Assembly (NCBI RefSeq): GCF_000237995.1
Contig: NC_016605.1
Span: 744,001-808,000 of the forward strand
Source: Pediococcus claussenii ATCC BAA-344
GTDB lineage: Bacteria > Bacillota > Bacilli > Lactobacillales > Lactobacillaceae
Length of the DNA: 64,000 nt
Direction: 5' to 3'
A program made the position numbers and the translations under genes. Under the pieces are notes generated by a model. That model had not been told where the DNA came from, made no database searches, and saw only the letters and a program-made list of their open reading frames with translations. Shown here piece by piece: positions 1 through 7,605 of this stretch (the stretch's first letter is position 1; each line of letters starts with the position of its first letter).

Positions 1-66
1 GGTGGATCAAACCCAGCAGGAATCCCAAATGCTTTGAAAATGTTACAAGAAGTTCTTGCCAATTAG
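1..66 (+). CDS. alaS: Alanyl-tRNA synthetase, C-terminal end (partial)
   Basis: The first 21 codons read in frame from base 1 and end at a TAG at 64-66. The peptide begins GGSNPAGIPNAL, which resembles the Gly-rich extreme C-terminus of AlaRS (usually GGGx-hydrophobic before the last helix). AlaRS charges tRNA-Ala in the cytoplasm. The assignment rests on this short tail and on the standard Firmicute order alaS-ireB-ruvX-yrzB that follows. The rest of the gene lies outside the window. Confidence 0.72.
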   Translation, partial: GGSNPAGIPNALKMLQEVLAN

Positions 67-139
67 TTGAGTATATTCGTTGTGCTTTATTTAAAAATAA
101 AGTAGAATTACTATTAGTATGGAATAGGAGGTGCCAATA

Positions 140-421
140 ATGGGAAAACTCGATGAAACAATGTTTTTTGATTTTGGTAATAGTCAGTCTGAAGATGTCC
201 GTGAGACTTTAAAAACTGTGTACGATGCCCTTGCAGAGAAGGGATATAATCCAATTGACCAAATTGTTGGATATCTGATTTCTGGTGATCCAGCATATAT
301 TCCCCGGCTAAATGATGCACGAAACTTAATTCGAAAACATCAACGTGATGAGATTATAGAAGAATTGGTGCGTTTCTACCTAGCAGATCAAGCAAAAGAT
401 ACAGATAAGGACCAAAAGTAA
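140..421 (+). CDS. ireB: IreB family regulatory phosphoprotein (UPF0297/YrzL)
   Basis: A 93-residue cytoplasmic protein of the IreB/YrzL family. In Enterococcus, IreB is a substrate of the PASTA kinase IreK and a negative regulator of cephalosporin resistance. The N-terminus [13 protein letters not shown] is the family signature and keeps a threonine at residue 7, in the segment that is phosphorylated in the enterococcal protein. An in-frame GTG at 131 is rejected as the start because it is part of the Shine-Dalgarno AGGAGGTG (126-133); the ATG at 140 is correctly spaced from it. The stop overlaps the ruvX ATG by one base, so the two genes are translationally coupled. Function is inferred from family and synteny. 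Confidence 0.93.
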   Translation: MGKLDETMFFDFGNSQSEDVRETLKTVYDALAEKGYNPIDQIVGYLISGDPAYIPRLNDARNLIRKHQRDEIIEELVRFYLADQAKDTDKDQK

Positions 422-861
422 TGCGGTTAATGGGATTAGACGTAGGATCAAGAACAGTTGGAATTGCAGTGAGTGACCAACTAGGTTGGACTGCCCAAGG
501 AGTTGAAATCATCCGAATTAATGAGGATGAACAAAAATTTGGAATTGAACGTTTGAAGGAATTAGTTAATCAGTATGAAGTCGCTGGTTTTGTAATTGGA
601 CTTCCAAAGAATATGAATAATTCTGAGGGACCCAGAGCAGAGGCTGCTCGTGATTATGGAAAATTAGTGACGGATACATTCGGTCTTCCAATTGATTTTC
701 AAGATGAACGTTTAACAACTGTTGAAGCTGAACGAATGTTGGTTGAGCAGGCAGATACATCGCGATCAAAACGCAAAAAAGTAATTGATAAGTTAGCAGC
801 TAGTTTAATTCTAGAAAACTACTTAGGTCGTCAAGGCAAGTTGCTTACTCAATTGAAATGA
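421..861 (+). CDS. ruvX: RuvX/YqgF putative pre-16S rRNA nuclease (RNase H fold)
   Basis: A 146-residue YqgF-family protein of usual length. It has the RNase H-like strand [16 protein letters not shown] with the catalytic aspartate at residue 7, a DERLTT motif near residues 95-100 and DKLAA near 123. These supply the acidic metal-binding residues of the fold. Family members mature the 5' end of 16S rRNA and have also been described as Holliday-junction resolvase-like. The gene starts on the last base of the ireB stop and is followed by yrzB after 10 nt, so ireB-ruvX-yrzB is one operon, probably transcribed with alaS. Confidence 0.95.
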   Translation: MRLMGLDVGSRTVGIAVSDQLGWTAQGVEIIRINEDEQKFGIERLKELVNQYEVAGFVIGLPKNMNNSEGPRAEAARDYGKLVTDTFGLPIDFQDERLTTVEAERMLVEQADTSRSKRKKVIDKLAASLILENYLGRQGKLLTQLK

Positions 862-871
862 GGAATGTCAG

Positions 872-1177
872 ATGAATAACAATGAGAATGAAGAAGAACA
901 ACAAATTACCTTAGTGGATGATCATGGTAACGAAGAATTGTATAACGTATTGTTTACGTTTGACTCTGAAGACTACGGTCGGTCATACGTACTTCTATAT
1001 CCTTCAGAGTCAGCTGAAGATGAAGAAGTGGACATCCAGGCTTACGCGTTCACTCCCGATGAGAATCAGGACCTGGGTGAGGGTGAGTTAATTCCCATTG
1101 AATCAGATGACGAATGGGATATGGTTGAGGAAGTATTGAATACTTTTCTTGGTGATCAGGATGAAGACAACCAGTAG
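872..1177 (+). CDS. yrzB: DUF1292 family protein YrzB
   Basis: A 101-residue, strongly acidic cytoplasmic protein rich in Asp and Glu, matching the DUF1292/UPF0473 (YrzB) family. The core includes [19 protein letters not shown] followed by a segment with the family pattern YVLLYP. Its molecular role is unknown. It is the last gene of the alaS-ireB-ruvX-yrzB operon, has a GAGGA ribosome site at 860-864 overlapping the ruvX stop, and is followed by a terminator-like hairpin at about 1225-1270. Confidence 0.9.
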   Translation: MNNNENEEEQQITLVDDHGNEELYNVLFTFDSEDYGRSYVLLYPSESAEDEEVDIQAYAFTPDENQDLGEGELIPIESDDEWDMVEEVLNTFLGDQDEDNQ

Positions 1178-1224
1178 GTTGATGCATTCTGGAGTTGAAA
1201 ACCGTATGAAATAATTGTTCGGAT

Positions 1225-1270
1225 AAAAGAAGGGCTGCAGCAAAACATTGTTTTGTCACAGTCCTCTTTT
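1225..1270 (+). terminator. Imperfect hairpin after yrzB
   Basis: The arm AAAAGAAGGGCTG pairs, with one bulge and one wobble, with CAGTCCTCTTTT; an inner CAAAAC-ATT-GTTTTG stem continues the hairpin, and the 3' arm ends in TTTT. It fits an intrinsic terminator for the alaS-yrzB operon. A TATAAT at 1273-1278 directly after it could be a -10 for mutS2, but no well-spaced -35 is visible. Confidence 0.6.
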
Positions 1271-1295
1271 GCTATAATAATTGATAGGAAAAAAT

Positions 1296-3656
1296 ATGAA
1301 TAATAAAATTTTAAAAACTTTAGAGTATTCAAAAATTAAAAGTGAAATAAATGAATTTATAGGAACAGCAAGTGGTAGAACAGAATTAAACGAAATGGTT
1401 CCTGCAGTTGAGCACAGTCTGGTTCAAAACGCGCTTACAGAGACATTGGACGCGGTTAATATCAATCGTGTTAAGGGAGGAATTCCGGTTCCACGGTTAG
1501 CAGATATTTCAGAAGCATTGAAACGTCTCAAGATTGATGCCGTTCTAAATGGACAGGAGTTATCCCAAATTGGTAATGTGCTACGTACGACCCGAAATGT
1601 CACTGATTTTTTTAGTGATTTGGAAAATGATGACCAACTGGACATGAGAATTTTGGATCAAACCTCTCAAGAGTTAGTGACTGTTCCAGATGTTGAACAA
1701 AGGCTTTCAAGATCACTTGAAGGAAACGGACATTTAACTAATGCAGCATCGCCTGATTTAGCATATTTACGGAGTACCATTACCAGAATTGAAAATGAAA
1801 TTCGACAAAAAATGGAAAAATTAACCCGCGGGAATAACGCTAAGTATTTGAGTGAACCGATTGTGACAATTCGTAATGAACGTTTCGTATTACCGGTTAA
1901 AACAGAATACCGTAGTAAGCTAGGCGGGGTTGTTCATGACCAAAGTGCTTCTGGTCAAACTCTGTATATTGAACCGGAAGCAGTAGTTGAGCTGAATAAC
2001 GATTTGAGGCAGAATCAAGTGGCAGTCGTCCATGAGGAACAGCGAATTTTTCAAGAATTATCAGAGCTAGTTGCGCCTCATCGAGATACTTTAAAGCAAA
2101 ATGATCATATCTTAGGACATTTTGATCTTCTAAATGCTAAGGCACGTTACGCTGCTAAAATCAAGGCGACAGAGCCCAAAATTTCTGAAGATAATCAAAT
2201 TAATTTAAGAAAAGCACGCCATCCGTTGATTGATCCTAAAAGGGTTGTTGGCAATGATATTCGACTTGGAAAAGATTTTAAAACACTGATTATTACTGGG
2301 CCGAATACGGGGGGAAAGACAATTTCTTTAAAGACGGTCGGATTACTTCAGCTAATGGGGCAATCAGGTATTTTTATTCCAGCCAACGAGAATAGTACGA
2401 TTGGTATTTTTGATGAGATCTTTGCTGATATCGGAGATGAACAATCCATCGAACAGAATTTAAGTACTTTCTCGTCACACATGGATAATATTATTCATAT
2501 TTTGGCACAAATCGATAATAATTCTCTAGTACTTTTTGATGAATTGGGCGCCGGAACGGATCCCAAAGAGGGTGCAGCACTAGCTATTGCAATCCTTGAT
2601 GATGTACGTAATCACGCTTCTTTAGTCATGGCGACTACACATTATCCAGAACTTAAAACATATGGTTATGAACGTTCTGAAACAATTAATGCAAGTATGG
2701 AATTTAATGTTGAAACGTTAAAGCCTACTTACAAATTATTAATTGGAATTCCCGGTCAGAGTAATGCGTTCGATATTTCAAGTAGATTGGGCCTGGACAA
2801 CCGGTTAATATCGCAGGCTCGTGATTTGGTTGACCAAGATAGCCAAGATCTAAATAATATGATTAAAGATTTGACAGATCGTCAGCGTAAGGTTGATAAG
2901 CTTTACGATCAATTGGATAATACGGTTGGACAAGCTTCAGGCTATCAAAAAACGATTGTTGACGAACTTAATACCTTGAACAATCGGCGTGCTCAACTTC
3001 TTGAACAGGCAAAGGAGGAAGCTAACCGAATTGTTGATAACAGTAAGTCAGAAGCAGATGGAATAATTAAACGACTAAGAAAAATGGAAAGCGCTGGAGT
3101 TGCCTTTAGAGAAAATGACTTAATTGAAGCTAAAAGTAATATTAATGCGCTTAGACAAGAATCCAACTTGAAACGTAATAAGGTATTACGTCGTGCTAAA
3201 AATAAGCAAACATTTCACGTTAATGATGAGGTCATTGTTTCCAGTTATGGACAACGTGGCGAACTACTCCGAAAAGTTGACGATAAACATTGGGAAGTTC
3301 AAATGGGAATCATTAAAATGAAAGTCTCAACAGATGAGATGGAAAAGGTGGATCCTGAAAAGAGCAAACCAGTCAGTCATCGCGCAAGCGTTCAAAGAAC
3401 CGGGTCGGCAGGTATCAGGGCTACATTGGACTTGCGTGGGAAACGTTATGAAGAAGCTATGACCGAAACTGATCGTTATATTGATGCTGCCTTACTTGCA
3501 GGATATGACCAGGTGACAATTATTCATGGTAAAGGGACTGGTGCTTTAAGAACCGGAATTACGAAGTATTTACAGAGTAATCGCAGAATAAAGGGATTTG
3601 AGTATGCACCTGCCAACGCAGGCGGAAATGGTGCCACGATTGTTAAGTTAAAGTGA
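1296..3656 (+). CDS. mutS2: Endonuclease MutS2 / ribosome-collision factor
   Basis: A 786-residue MutS2, the same length as the Bacillus protein. From N to C: MutS core and clamp region, an ABC-type ATPase with Walker A GPNTGGKT near residues 335-342 and Walker B LVLFDELGAGTDP, a long coiled-coil connector, and a C-terminal Smr domain (LDLRGKRYEEA, IIHGKGTGALR). The family suppresses homologous recombination; in Bacillus it also splits collided ribosomes. A TTG at 1281 is in frame, but the GATAGGA ribosome site lies between it and the ATG at 1296, and the protein from that ATG (MNNKILKTLEYSKIK) aligns with known MutS2 N-termini. Confidence 0.97.
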   Translation: MNNKILKTLEYSKIKSEINEFIGTASGRTELNEMVPAVEHSLVQNALTETLDAVNINRVKGGIPVPRLADISEALKRLKIDAVLNGQELSQIGNVLRTTRNVTDFFSDLENDDQLDMRILDQTSQELVTVPDVEQRLSRSLEGNGHLTNAASPDLAYLRSTITRIENEIRQKMEKLTRGNNAKYLSEPIVTIRNERFVLPVKTEYRSKLGGVVHDQSASGQTLYIEPEAVVELNNDLRQNQVAVVHEEQRIFQELSELVAPHRDTLKQNDHILGHFDLLNAKARYAAKIKATEPKISEDNQINLRKARHPLIDPKRVVGNDIRLGKDFKTLIITGPNTGGKTISLKTVGLLQLMGQSGIFIPANENSTIGIFDEIFADIGDEQSIEQNLSTFSSHMDNIIHILAQIDNNSLVLFDELGAGTDPKEGAALAIAILDDVRNHASLVMATTHYPELKTYGYERSETINASMEFNVETLKPTYKLLIGIPGQSNAFDISSRLGLDNRLISQARDLVDQDSQDLNNMIKDLTDRQRKVDKLYDQLDNTVGQASGYQKTIVDELNTLNNRRAQLLEQAKEEANRIVDNSKSEADGIIKRLRKMESAGVAFRENDLIEAKSNINALRQESNLKRNKVLRRAKNKQTFHVNDEVIVSSYGQRGELLRKVDDKHWEVQMGIIKMKVSTDEMEKVDPEKSKPVSHRASVQRTGSAGIRATLDLRGKRYEEAMTETDRYIDAALLAGYDQVTIIHGKGTGALRTGITKYLQSNRRIKGFEYAPANAGGNGATIVKLK

Positions 3657-3744
3657 TTTTAATTATTTTTAGTAAGCAAAATTGTTTTATTTATTGTCTG
3701 AAACTGATAAAATTTAGAATATCAAGAAGAAAGAGGCGATTTGA

Positions 3745-4065
3745 ATGGTTGAAGCAGTTACTGATTCAAATTTTGATGAGAAGACTAAGGATGGCGTTAC
3801 GCTAACTGATTTTTGGGCAACCTGGTGTGGTCCTTGTCGTATGCAATCTCCAGTTGTTGAGCAGTTGGCAGATGAGATGAGTGATAAAGTTTCGTTTAGT
3901 AAGATGGACGTTGATGAAAATCCTGAGACTGCTCGCAGCTTTGGTATTATGAGTATTCCAACCCTTCTTGTAAAAAAGGATGGAGCAGTTGTTGATACAA
4001 TTGTGGGATATCATTCTAAAGAGCAGCTTGCAAAAATCTTGGACCAATATGTTCAAGAAGCGTAG
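3745..4065 (+). CDS. trxA: Thioredoxin
   Basis: A 106-residue classical thioredoxin with the redox-active WCGPC at about residues 27-31 and the cis-proline motif SIPTLLV. It reduces protein disulfides in the cytoplasm and is recycled by thioredoxin reductase, which is not in this window. AAGAGGCG lies just before the ATG. The gene is separated from mutS2 by about 90 AT-rich bases and is followed by a strong terminator, so it is probably a single-gene unit. In Firmicutes trxA is usually Spx-activated; spxA lies at 38.7 kb. Confidence 0.97.
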   Translation: MVEAVTDSNFDEKTKDGVTLTDFWATWCGPCRMQSPVVEQLADEMSDKVSFSKMDVDENPETARSFGIMSIPTLLVKKDGAVVDTIVGYHSKEQLAKILDQYVQEA

Positions 4066-4088
4066 GTTGTAAATTAATTAATATGAGG

Positions 4089-4117
4089 GCGGTAGTTGTT
4101 TGAACTACCGCTTTTTT
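4089..4117 (+). terminator. Intrinsic terminator of trxA
   Basis: A perfect 9-bp stem GCGGTAGTT / AACTACCGC with a 5-nt loop, followed by TTTTTT. Confidence 0.92.
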
Positions 4118-4220
4118 GATACTCAAAACTTTAATTAGCCAGGAAGATCACTGTACTAAATAACCAAAAAGAGAATTTTTTGGTAAAATGAATGAATAAG
4201 GTTTGAATGGGGGTAGAGAG

Positions 4221-5018
4221 ATGATTGAAAATCCAATTGGAATGATGGATTCAGGAGTCGGTGGTTTAACTGTCTTAAAGGTTGGAAAAAATATATTGCC
4301 AAATGAAGACTTTATCTATATTGGTGATGAAGCGCGAGTGCCTTATGGTCCACGCGAACCCCAGCAGGTTCTTCAGTTTACTAATCAAATGGCAGATTTT
4401 TTATTGAAGCAACAAGTAAAAGCAATTGTCATAGCCTGCAATACGGCATCAGCCGTTGGCGCTGATGAATTGGAGGAACAACTGGATATACCAGTGATCG
4501 GGATGATTAAGCCAGGAGCCACTTCTGCAGTTAATACAACCAAAAACGGACGGATTGGCATTATTGCAACAGAGGGAACTGTAAAGTCACATGTTTATAC
4601 GAATATGATTTTAGAAAACAATTCAAGTTTGAGAGTTCAGGAACAGGCTTGTCAGGAGTTTGTGTCATTAGTCGAGAATAATGAGCTATCTGGTAGACGA
4701 GTTGAAAGTATTGTACATGATTCCTTGGCTAGCTTTAAAGAATCCGGAATTGATACCTTGGTATTGGGATGTACGCATTTCCCCTTATTAAGAGATGTTA
4801 TTCAAGAAGAGGTTGGCTCTCAGGTTCAACTAGTCGATCCGGGTCTTGAAGCTATGAAAATTATGAGAAGTTACTTAGCCGAGGATGATGAATTACAAAC
4901 TCAAAATGTAACTGCTAAGATTTCTTTGAATACGACGGCAAACCAAGTAAGTTTTACAAAAATTGCTGATCAGGTTATCTCAGGTAGTAAACAAATAAAT
5001 ACGGTTAAATTAGGTTAA
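4221..5018 (+). CDS. racE: Glutamate racemase
   Basis: A 265-residue glutamate racemase (MurI/RacE) that makes D-glutamate for peptidoglycan. It shows the N-terminal DSGVGGLTV motif and the two catalytic cysteines in IACNTASA (about C73) and LGCTHFPLL (about C184). A TTG at 4203 is in frame, but the purine-rich ribosome site GGGGGTAGAGAG lies between it and the ATG at 4221, which starts MIENPIGMMDSG as in the family. It is followed 7 nt later by rdgB, so the two form one operon, an order common in Firmicutes. Confidence 0.96.
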   Translation: MIENPIGMMDSGVGGLTVLKVGKNILPNEDFIYIGDEARVPYGPREPQQVLQFTNQMADFLLKQQVKAIVIACNTASAVGADELEEQLDIPVIGMIKPGATSAVNTTKNGRIGIIATEGTVKSHVYTNMILENNSSLRVQEQACQEFVSLVENNELSGRRVESIVHDSLASFKESGIDTLVLGCTHFPLLRDVIQEEVGSQVQLVDPGLEAMKIMRSYLAEDDELQTQNVTAKISLNTTANQVSFTKIADQVISGSKQINTVKLG

Positions 5019-5025
5019 AACAAAT

Positions 5026-5613
5026 ATGAAAAAATCGATTATAATTGCGTCAAATAATGCAGGAAAAGTACGTGAATTTAAAAATGCATTAACTAATTTT
5101 GAAATTAAATCACTTGGGGATATCGGAATTGAGTCAGAGGTTAAGGAAAACGGATTAACTTTTGAGGAAAATGCTAGATTAAAGGCAGATGCTTACAGTA
5201 AGTTAACTGGGTTGCCCGTAATTGCTGATGATTCAGGTTTACAGGTAGATGCTTTAAATGGTCGGCCGGGCGTTTTTTCTGCTCGTTATGCTGGAGATCA
5301 TAATGACGCAGCTAATAATGCCAAAATACTGACAGAATTAGGAGGACTTCCATCAGAGAAGCGAAAAGCTACTTTTCATACGACCCTGATCTTTAAGACA
5401 CCTGATGGGGAAGAAGTTATTGCAAATGGTGATTTAAAGGGACGGATTTTAAGTGTTCCTCGCGGGAAAAATGGGTTTGGCTATGATCCGTTATTTTTTG
5501 TTCCAACTTTGGGTAAATCACTGGCAGAGCTAACGGTTGACCAAAAGAATAAGATTAGTCATCGGGCCTTGGCTATTCAAGAATTGGTACCACTACTACA
5601 AAAATATCAATAA
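5026..5613 (+). CDS. rdgB: XTP/dITP diphosphatase (HAM1/RdgB)
   Basis: A 195-residue non-canonical purine NTP pyrophosphatase that removes dITP, XTP and ITP from the nucleotide pool. The N-terminal SNNAGKVREF substrate loop, the central DDSGLQVDAL metal-binding stretch, GRPGVFSARYAG and the C-terminal FGYDPLFF and SHRALA motifs are all present. It lies 7 nt behind racE with only a weak ribosome site, suggesting translational coupling. Confidence 0.96.
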   Translation: MKKSIIIASNNAGKVREFKNALTNFEIKSLGDIGIESEVKENGLTFEENARLKADAYSKLTGLPVIADDSGLQVDALNGRPGVFSARYAGDHNDAANNAKILTELGGLPSEKRKATFHTTLIFKTPDGEEVIANGDLKGRILSVPRGKNGFGYDPLFFVPTLGKSLAELTVDQKNKISHRALAIQELVPLLQKYQ

Positions 5614-5660
5614 AAAATCAGTTTCAAGAGCAAGTTAACTTGCCCATGAAACTGATTTTT
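5613..5660. terminator. Bidirectional terminator between rdgB and mscS
   Basis: AAAAATCAGTTTCA pairs with TGAAACTGATTTTT around a 20-nt loop that itself contains CAAGTTAACTTG. A- and T-runs on both sides let it serve the converging genes rdgB (+) and mscS (-). Confidence 0.88.
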
Positions 5661-5690
5661 GGTTGCTTTATTGTATTTTGAAACTATTTA

Positions 5691-6536
5691 TTACTTGCTA
5701 AGGACTGAAATTTGCTTTTCTCGCAATGCTTGTAATATTTTATCGAGAACCATTGTTTGCATAGCTGCCTGATAGCCGCGGGAAACCTTGAAGCTAACTT
5801 TAATACCAATTGAATGTGAATCATCATCATAAAATGGAGCCAATATAACAGGTTTAGATTTTATTTTTTCTTCTGTCTGATGTAGATGGCCAAGTGATTC
5901 ACGTAAGGCAGTTTTGGCTATTTCTATGCTATCCAAATTTTCAATTAAGAAAAATACGGAAGTGCTTTGTGGACCTCTTGAGTGGTTGGAAATAGTAGTG
6001 ATAGATCTATTCGGAATATAATGCACGGTTCCATCTGCATCCAAAAGTTGGATTGAGCGCAGCCCAATTGCAGTTACAGTTCCTTCAATAGTCATCATAG
6101 TGACATTATCGCCGACCCGCAACTGTCCCTCTAACAGAATGCTAACACCATTTATTAGATCAGAAACAAGCCCTTGTGCACCAAGCCCAATAGCGATACT
6201 GACAATACCGGCACCAGCAATCAGTGTACTAACTGGTACGCCAATATTTGATAGAATAAGATAAACATAGAAAAAAATAATGGAATATTTAAACACATTC
6301 ATTGCCACGGTGAAAATAGTATCTCCACGAGCGTTACCACCGTTAATGGTACGATACTGCGCAAGTAATTTGTTTAAAATCGATTTTCCAATACGATTTA
6401 AGGCTAAAAAAATTATAGTAATTATTATTATTTGAAAAAGATGGGTGAGCAATAAGTCTCCAATATTTTTCCAATTTATTTTATTTAATTGATTTTGGAT
6501 AGGTCCAAATTTTGCTAATAGATTTAAATTAAACAT
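5691..6536 (-). CDS. mscS: Small-conductance mechanosensitive channel (MscS family)
   Basis: A 281-residue MscS family channel (YkuT/YggB type) that releases solutes on hypo-osmotic shock. It has three predicted membrane segments in the first 130 residues; the third is the Gly/Ala-rich pore helix (AGIVSIAIGLGAQGLVSDL). The cytoplasmic beta domain follows (EGQLRVGDNVTM, GTVTAIGLRSIQL). The start has a good AAAGGAG ribosome site. It is transcribed alone on the minus strand, converging on rdgB. Confidence 0.92.
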   Translation of the reverse strand: MFNLNLLAKFGPIQNQLNKINWKNIGDLLLTHLFQIIIITIIFLALNRIGKSILNKLLAQYRTINGGNARGDTIFTVAMNVFKYSIIFFYVYLILSNIGVPVSTLIAGAGIVSIAIGLGAQGLVSDLINGVSILLEGQLRVGDNVTMMTIEGTVTAIGLRSIQLLDADGTVHYIPNRSITTISNHSRGPQSTSVFFLIENLDSIEIAKTALRESLGHLHQTEEKIKSKPVILAPFYDDDSHSIGIKVSFKVSRGYQAAMQTMVLDKILQALREKQISVLSK

Positions 6537-6651
6537 ACTTTTCTCCTTTGAGCTTACTTTAATTTTATCACATAGTTTCCGTTGGTTTTCATTGCACTAA
6601 AACGTATTGAATGATATTCTTTAGACATATTAAATTAGAGGAGGGTCTGAA

Positions 6652-7074
6652 ATGACTGGAGGCGGAATTGCAGCCATTATTGCTGCTGTCGCTCTACTAG
6701 TGTTAGTTCTATTCATTGGACTGGTACTGGTCAATGCGTCAAAAACTTTAGGTGAAATCAATAAAAGTTTGTCGGTTGTTACTCGGGATGTGGACTTGAT
6801 TTCACACGAAGCGGAAGACATTATGGCGAACGCTAATGATTTACTAAAAGATGTGAATGGAAAGGTGGCAACAATTGATCCACTGTTTCAGGCAATTGCA
6901 GATCTAAGTGAATCAACATCTGATTTGAATAATGCTACCCGTAATCTTGCTGGTAAGGTTACGTCAACTGGAAAAAGTAAAAATACAGGTAAGGTAGCAA
7001 CAGCGGTGAGCGTTGGTAAGAGTGCGGTAGACATGTATCGTAATCGTAAGGAAAAGAAAACTCAATCTAAATAA
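6652..7074 (+). CDS. DUF948 membrane protein (YtxG-like)
   Basis: A 140-residue protein with one N-terminal membrane helix (residues about 4-27, AAIIAAVALLVLVLFIGL core) and an amphipathic helical tail with the DUF948 pattern of repeated small and acidic residues. It ends in a basic segment (NRKEKKTQSK). DUF948 proteins resemble Bacillus general-stress YtxG and are of unknown biochemical function, probably acting at the envelope. GAGGAGG precedes the ATG. It is followed after 17 nt by a YtxH-like gene, the pairing seen in Bacillus ytxGH. Confidence 0.85.
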   Translation: MTGGGIAAIIAAVALLVLVLFIGLVLVNASKTLGEINKSLSVVTRDVDLISHEAEDIMANANDLLKDVNGKVATIDPLFQAIADLSESTSDLNNATRNLAGKVTSTGKSKNTGKVATAVSVGKSAVDMYRNRKEKKTQSK

Positions 7075-7091
7075 ATTTGGAGGTATGTGTT

Positions 7092-7427
7092 ATGGCTAAA
7101 GCAAGCTTTTTACTTGGTGCGATTGTTGGTGGAGCTGCAGCAGTTGCAGCAACCTTAAAACTAACGGGTGTTGAACCTGAAGAATTGAAGGGTGCAGTCG
7201 CCAATAAAATATCTGAATTTAAGGAACAATCGGATTTTGATCCAGAAAATTTAAAATCGCGTGCAGGATCCTCAGTTGAAGAATTACGTCAAAGAGGGAT
7301 TGATCTAGCAAATCGAGCAAATCAGAAGTTTAACGGGGATATCGCTGAAGAAGAAAACATTGTGGTTGATAACACGAAACAATACGATCAACCAACTGAA
7401 GTATTTATGCCTCATAAGGAAAAATAA
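7092..7427 (+). CDS. YtxH-like small envelope protein
   Basis: A 111-residue protein with an Ala/Gly-rich N-terminal membrane segment (FLLGAIVGGAAAVAATLKL) followed by a charged helical region, the layout of YtxH-like general-stress proteins. The in-frame TTG at 7077 is rejected because GGAGG at 7079-7083 is the ribosome site for the ATG at 7092. Co-transcribed with the DUF948 gene; a wobble-rich terminator hairpin follows. The exact function is unknown. Confidence 0.75.
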   Translation: MAKASFLLGAIVGGAAAVAATLKLTGVEPEELKGAVANKISEFKEQSDFDPENLKSRAGSSVEELRQRGIDLANRANQKFNGDIAEEENIVVDNTKQYDQPTEVFMPHKEK

Positions 7428-7443
7428 AACTCAAAAATAAATT

Positions 7444-7492
7444 AAGAAGGAACTATTACTAGTTTACATATCCTGGAATGGTTCTTTTTTTT
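7444..7492 (+). terminator. Terminator after the YtxH-like gene
   Basis: A 14-bp stem, fully paired if G-U wobbles are allowed (AAGAAGGAACTATT with AATGGTTCTTTTTT), a 19-nt loop and a run of eight T. Confidence 0.75.
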
Positions 7493-7527
7493 GTTGAATA
7501 AATTTTTAAGATTTAAAAGCGTATGGT

Positions 7528-7556
7528 TTGAACTTGAAATAAAAAAGAGGCATAAT
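7528..7556 (+). promoter_or_regulatory. pox promoter
   Basis: A -35 TTGAAC (7528-7533), a 17-bp spacer and a -10 CATAAT (7551-7556). The predicted transcription start is near 7563, just before the cre site at 7568-7581. Confidence 0.75.
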
Positions 7557-7567
7557 GAAAATGCTTA

Positions 7568-7581
7568 TGAAAGCGTTTACT
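7568..7581 (+). promoter_or_regulatory. cre site (CcpA operator) of pox
   Basis: TGAAAGCGTTTACT matches the catabolite-response consensus TGWAARCGYTWNCW at every position. It lies about +5 to +18 relative to the predicted start, a position expected to repress by roadblock. CcpA itself is encoded at 10.8 kb. Glucose repression of pox by CcpA is known in Lactiplantibacillus plantarum. Confidence 0.85.
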
Positions 7582-7605
7582 TAATTGCTAGGAGGTAGGT
7601 TTTTT

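Noticed and set aside
131-139. GTG start giving IreB three extra residues
   Set aside because: The GTG is part of the AGGAGGTG ribosome site for the ATG at 140.
3660-3744. Sigma-A promoter for trxA (TTGTCT near 3694 with TAAAAT near 3708)
   Set aside because: The spacer would be only 8 bp; other hexamer pairs are also badly spaced, so no promoter is annotated.
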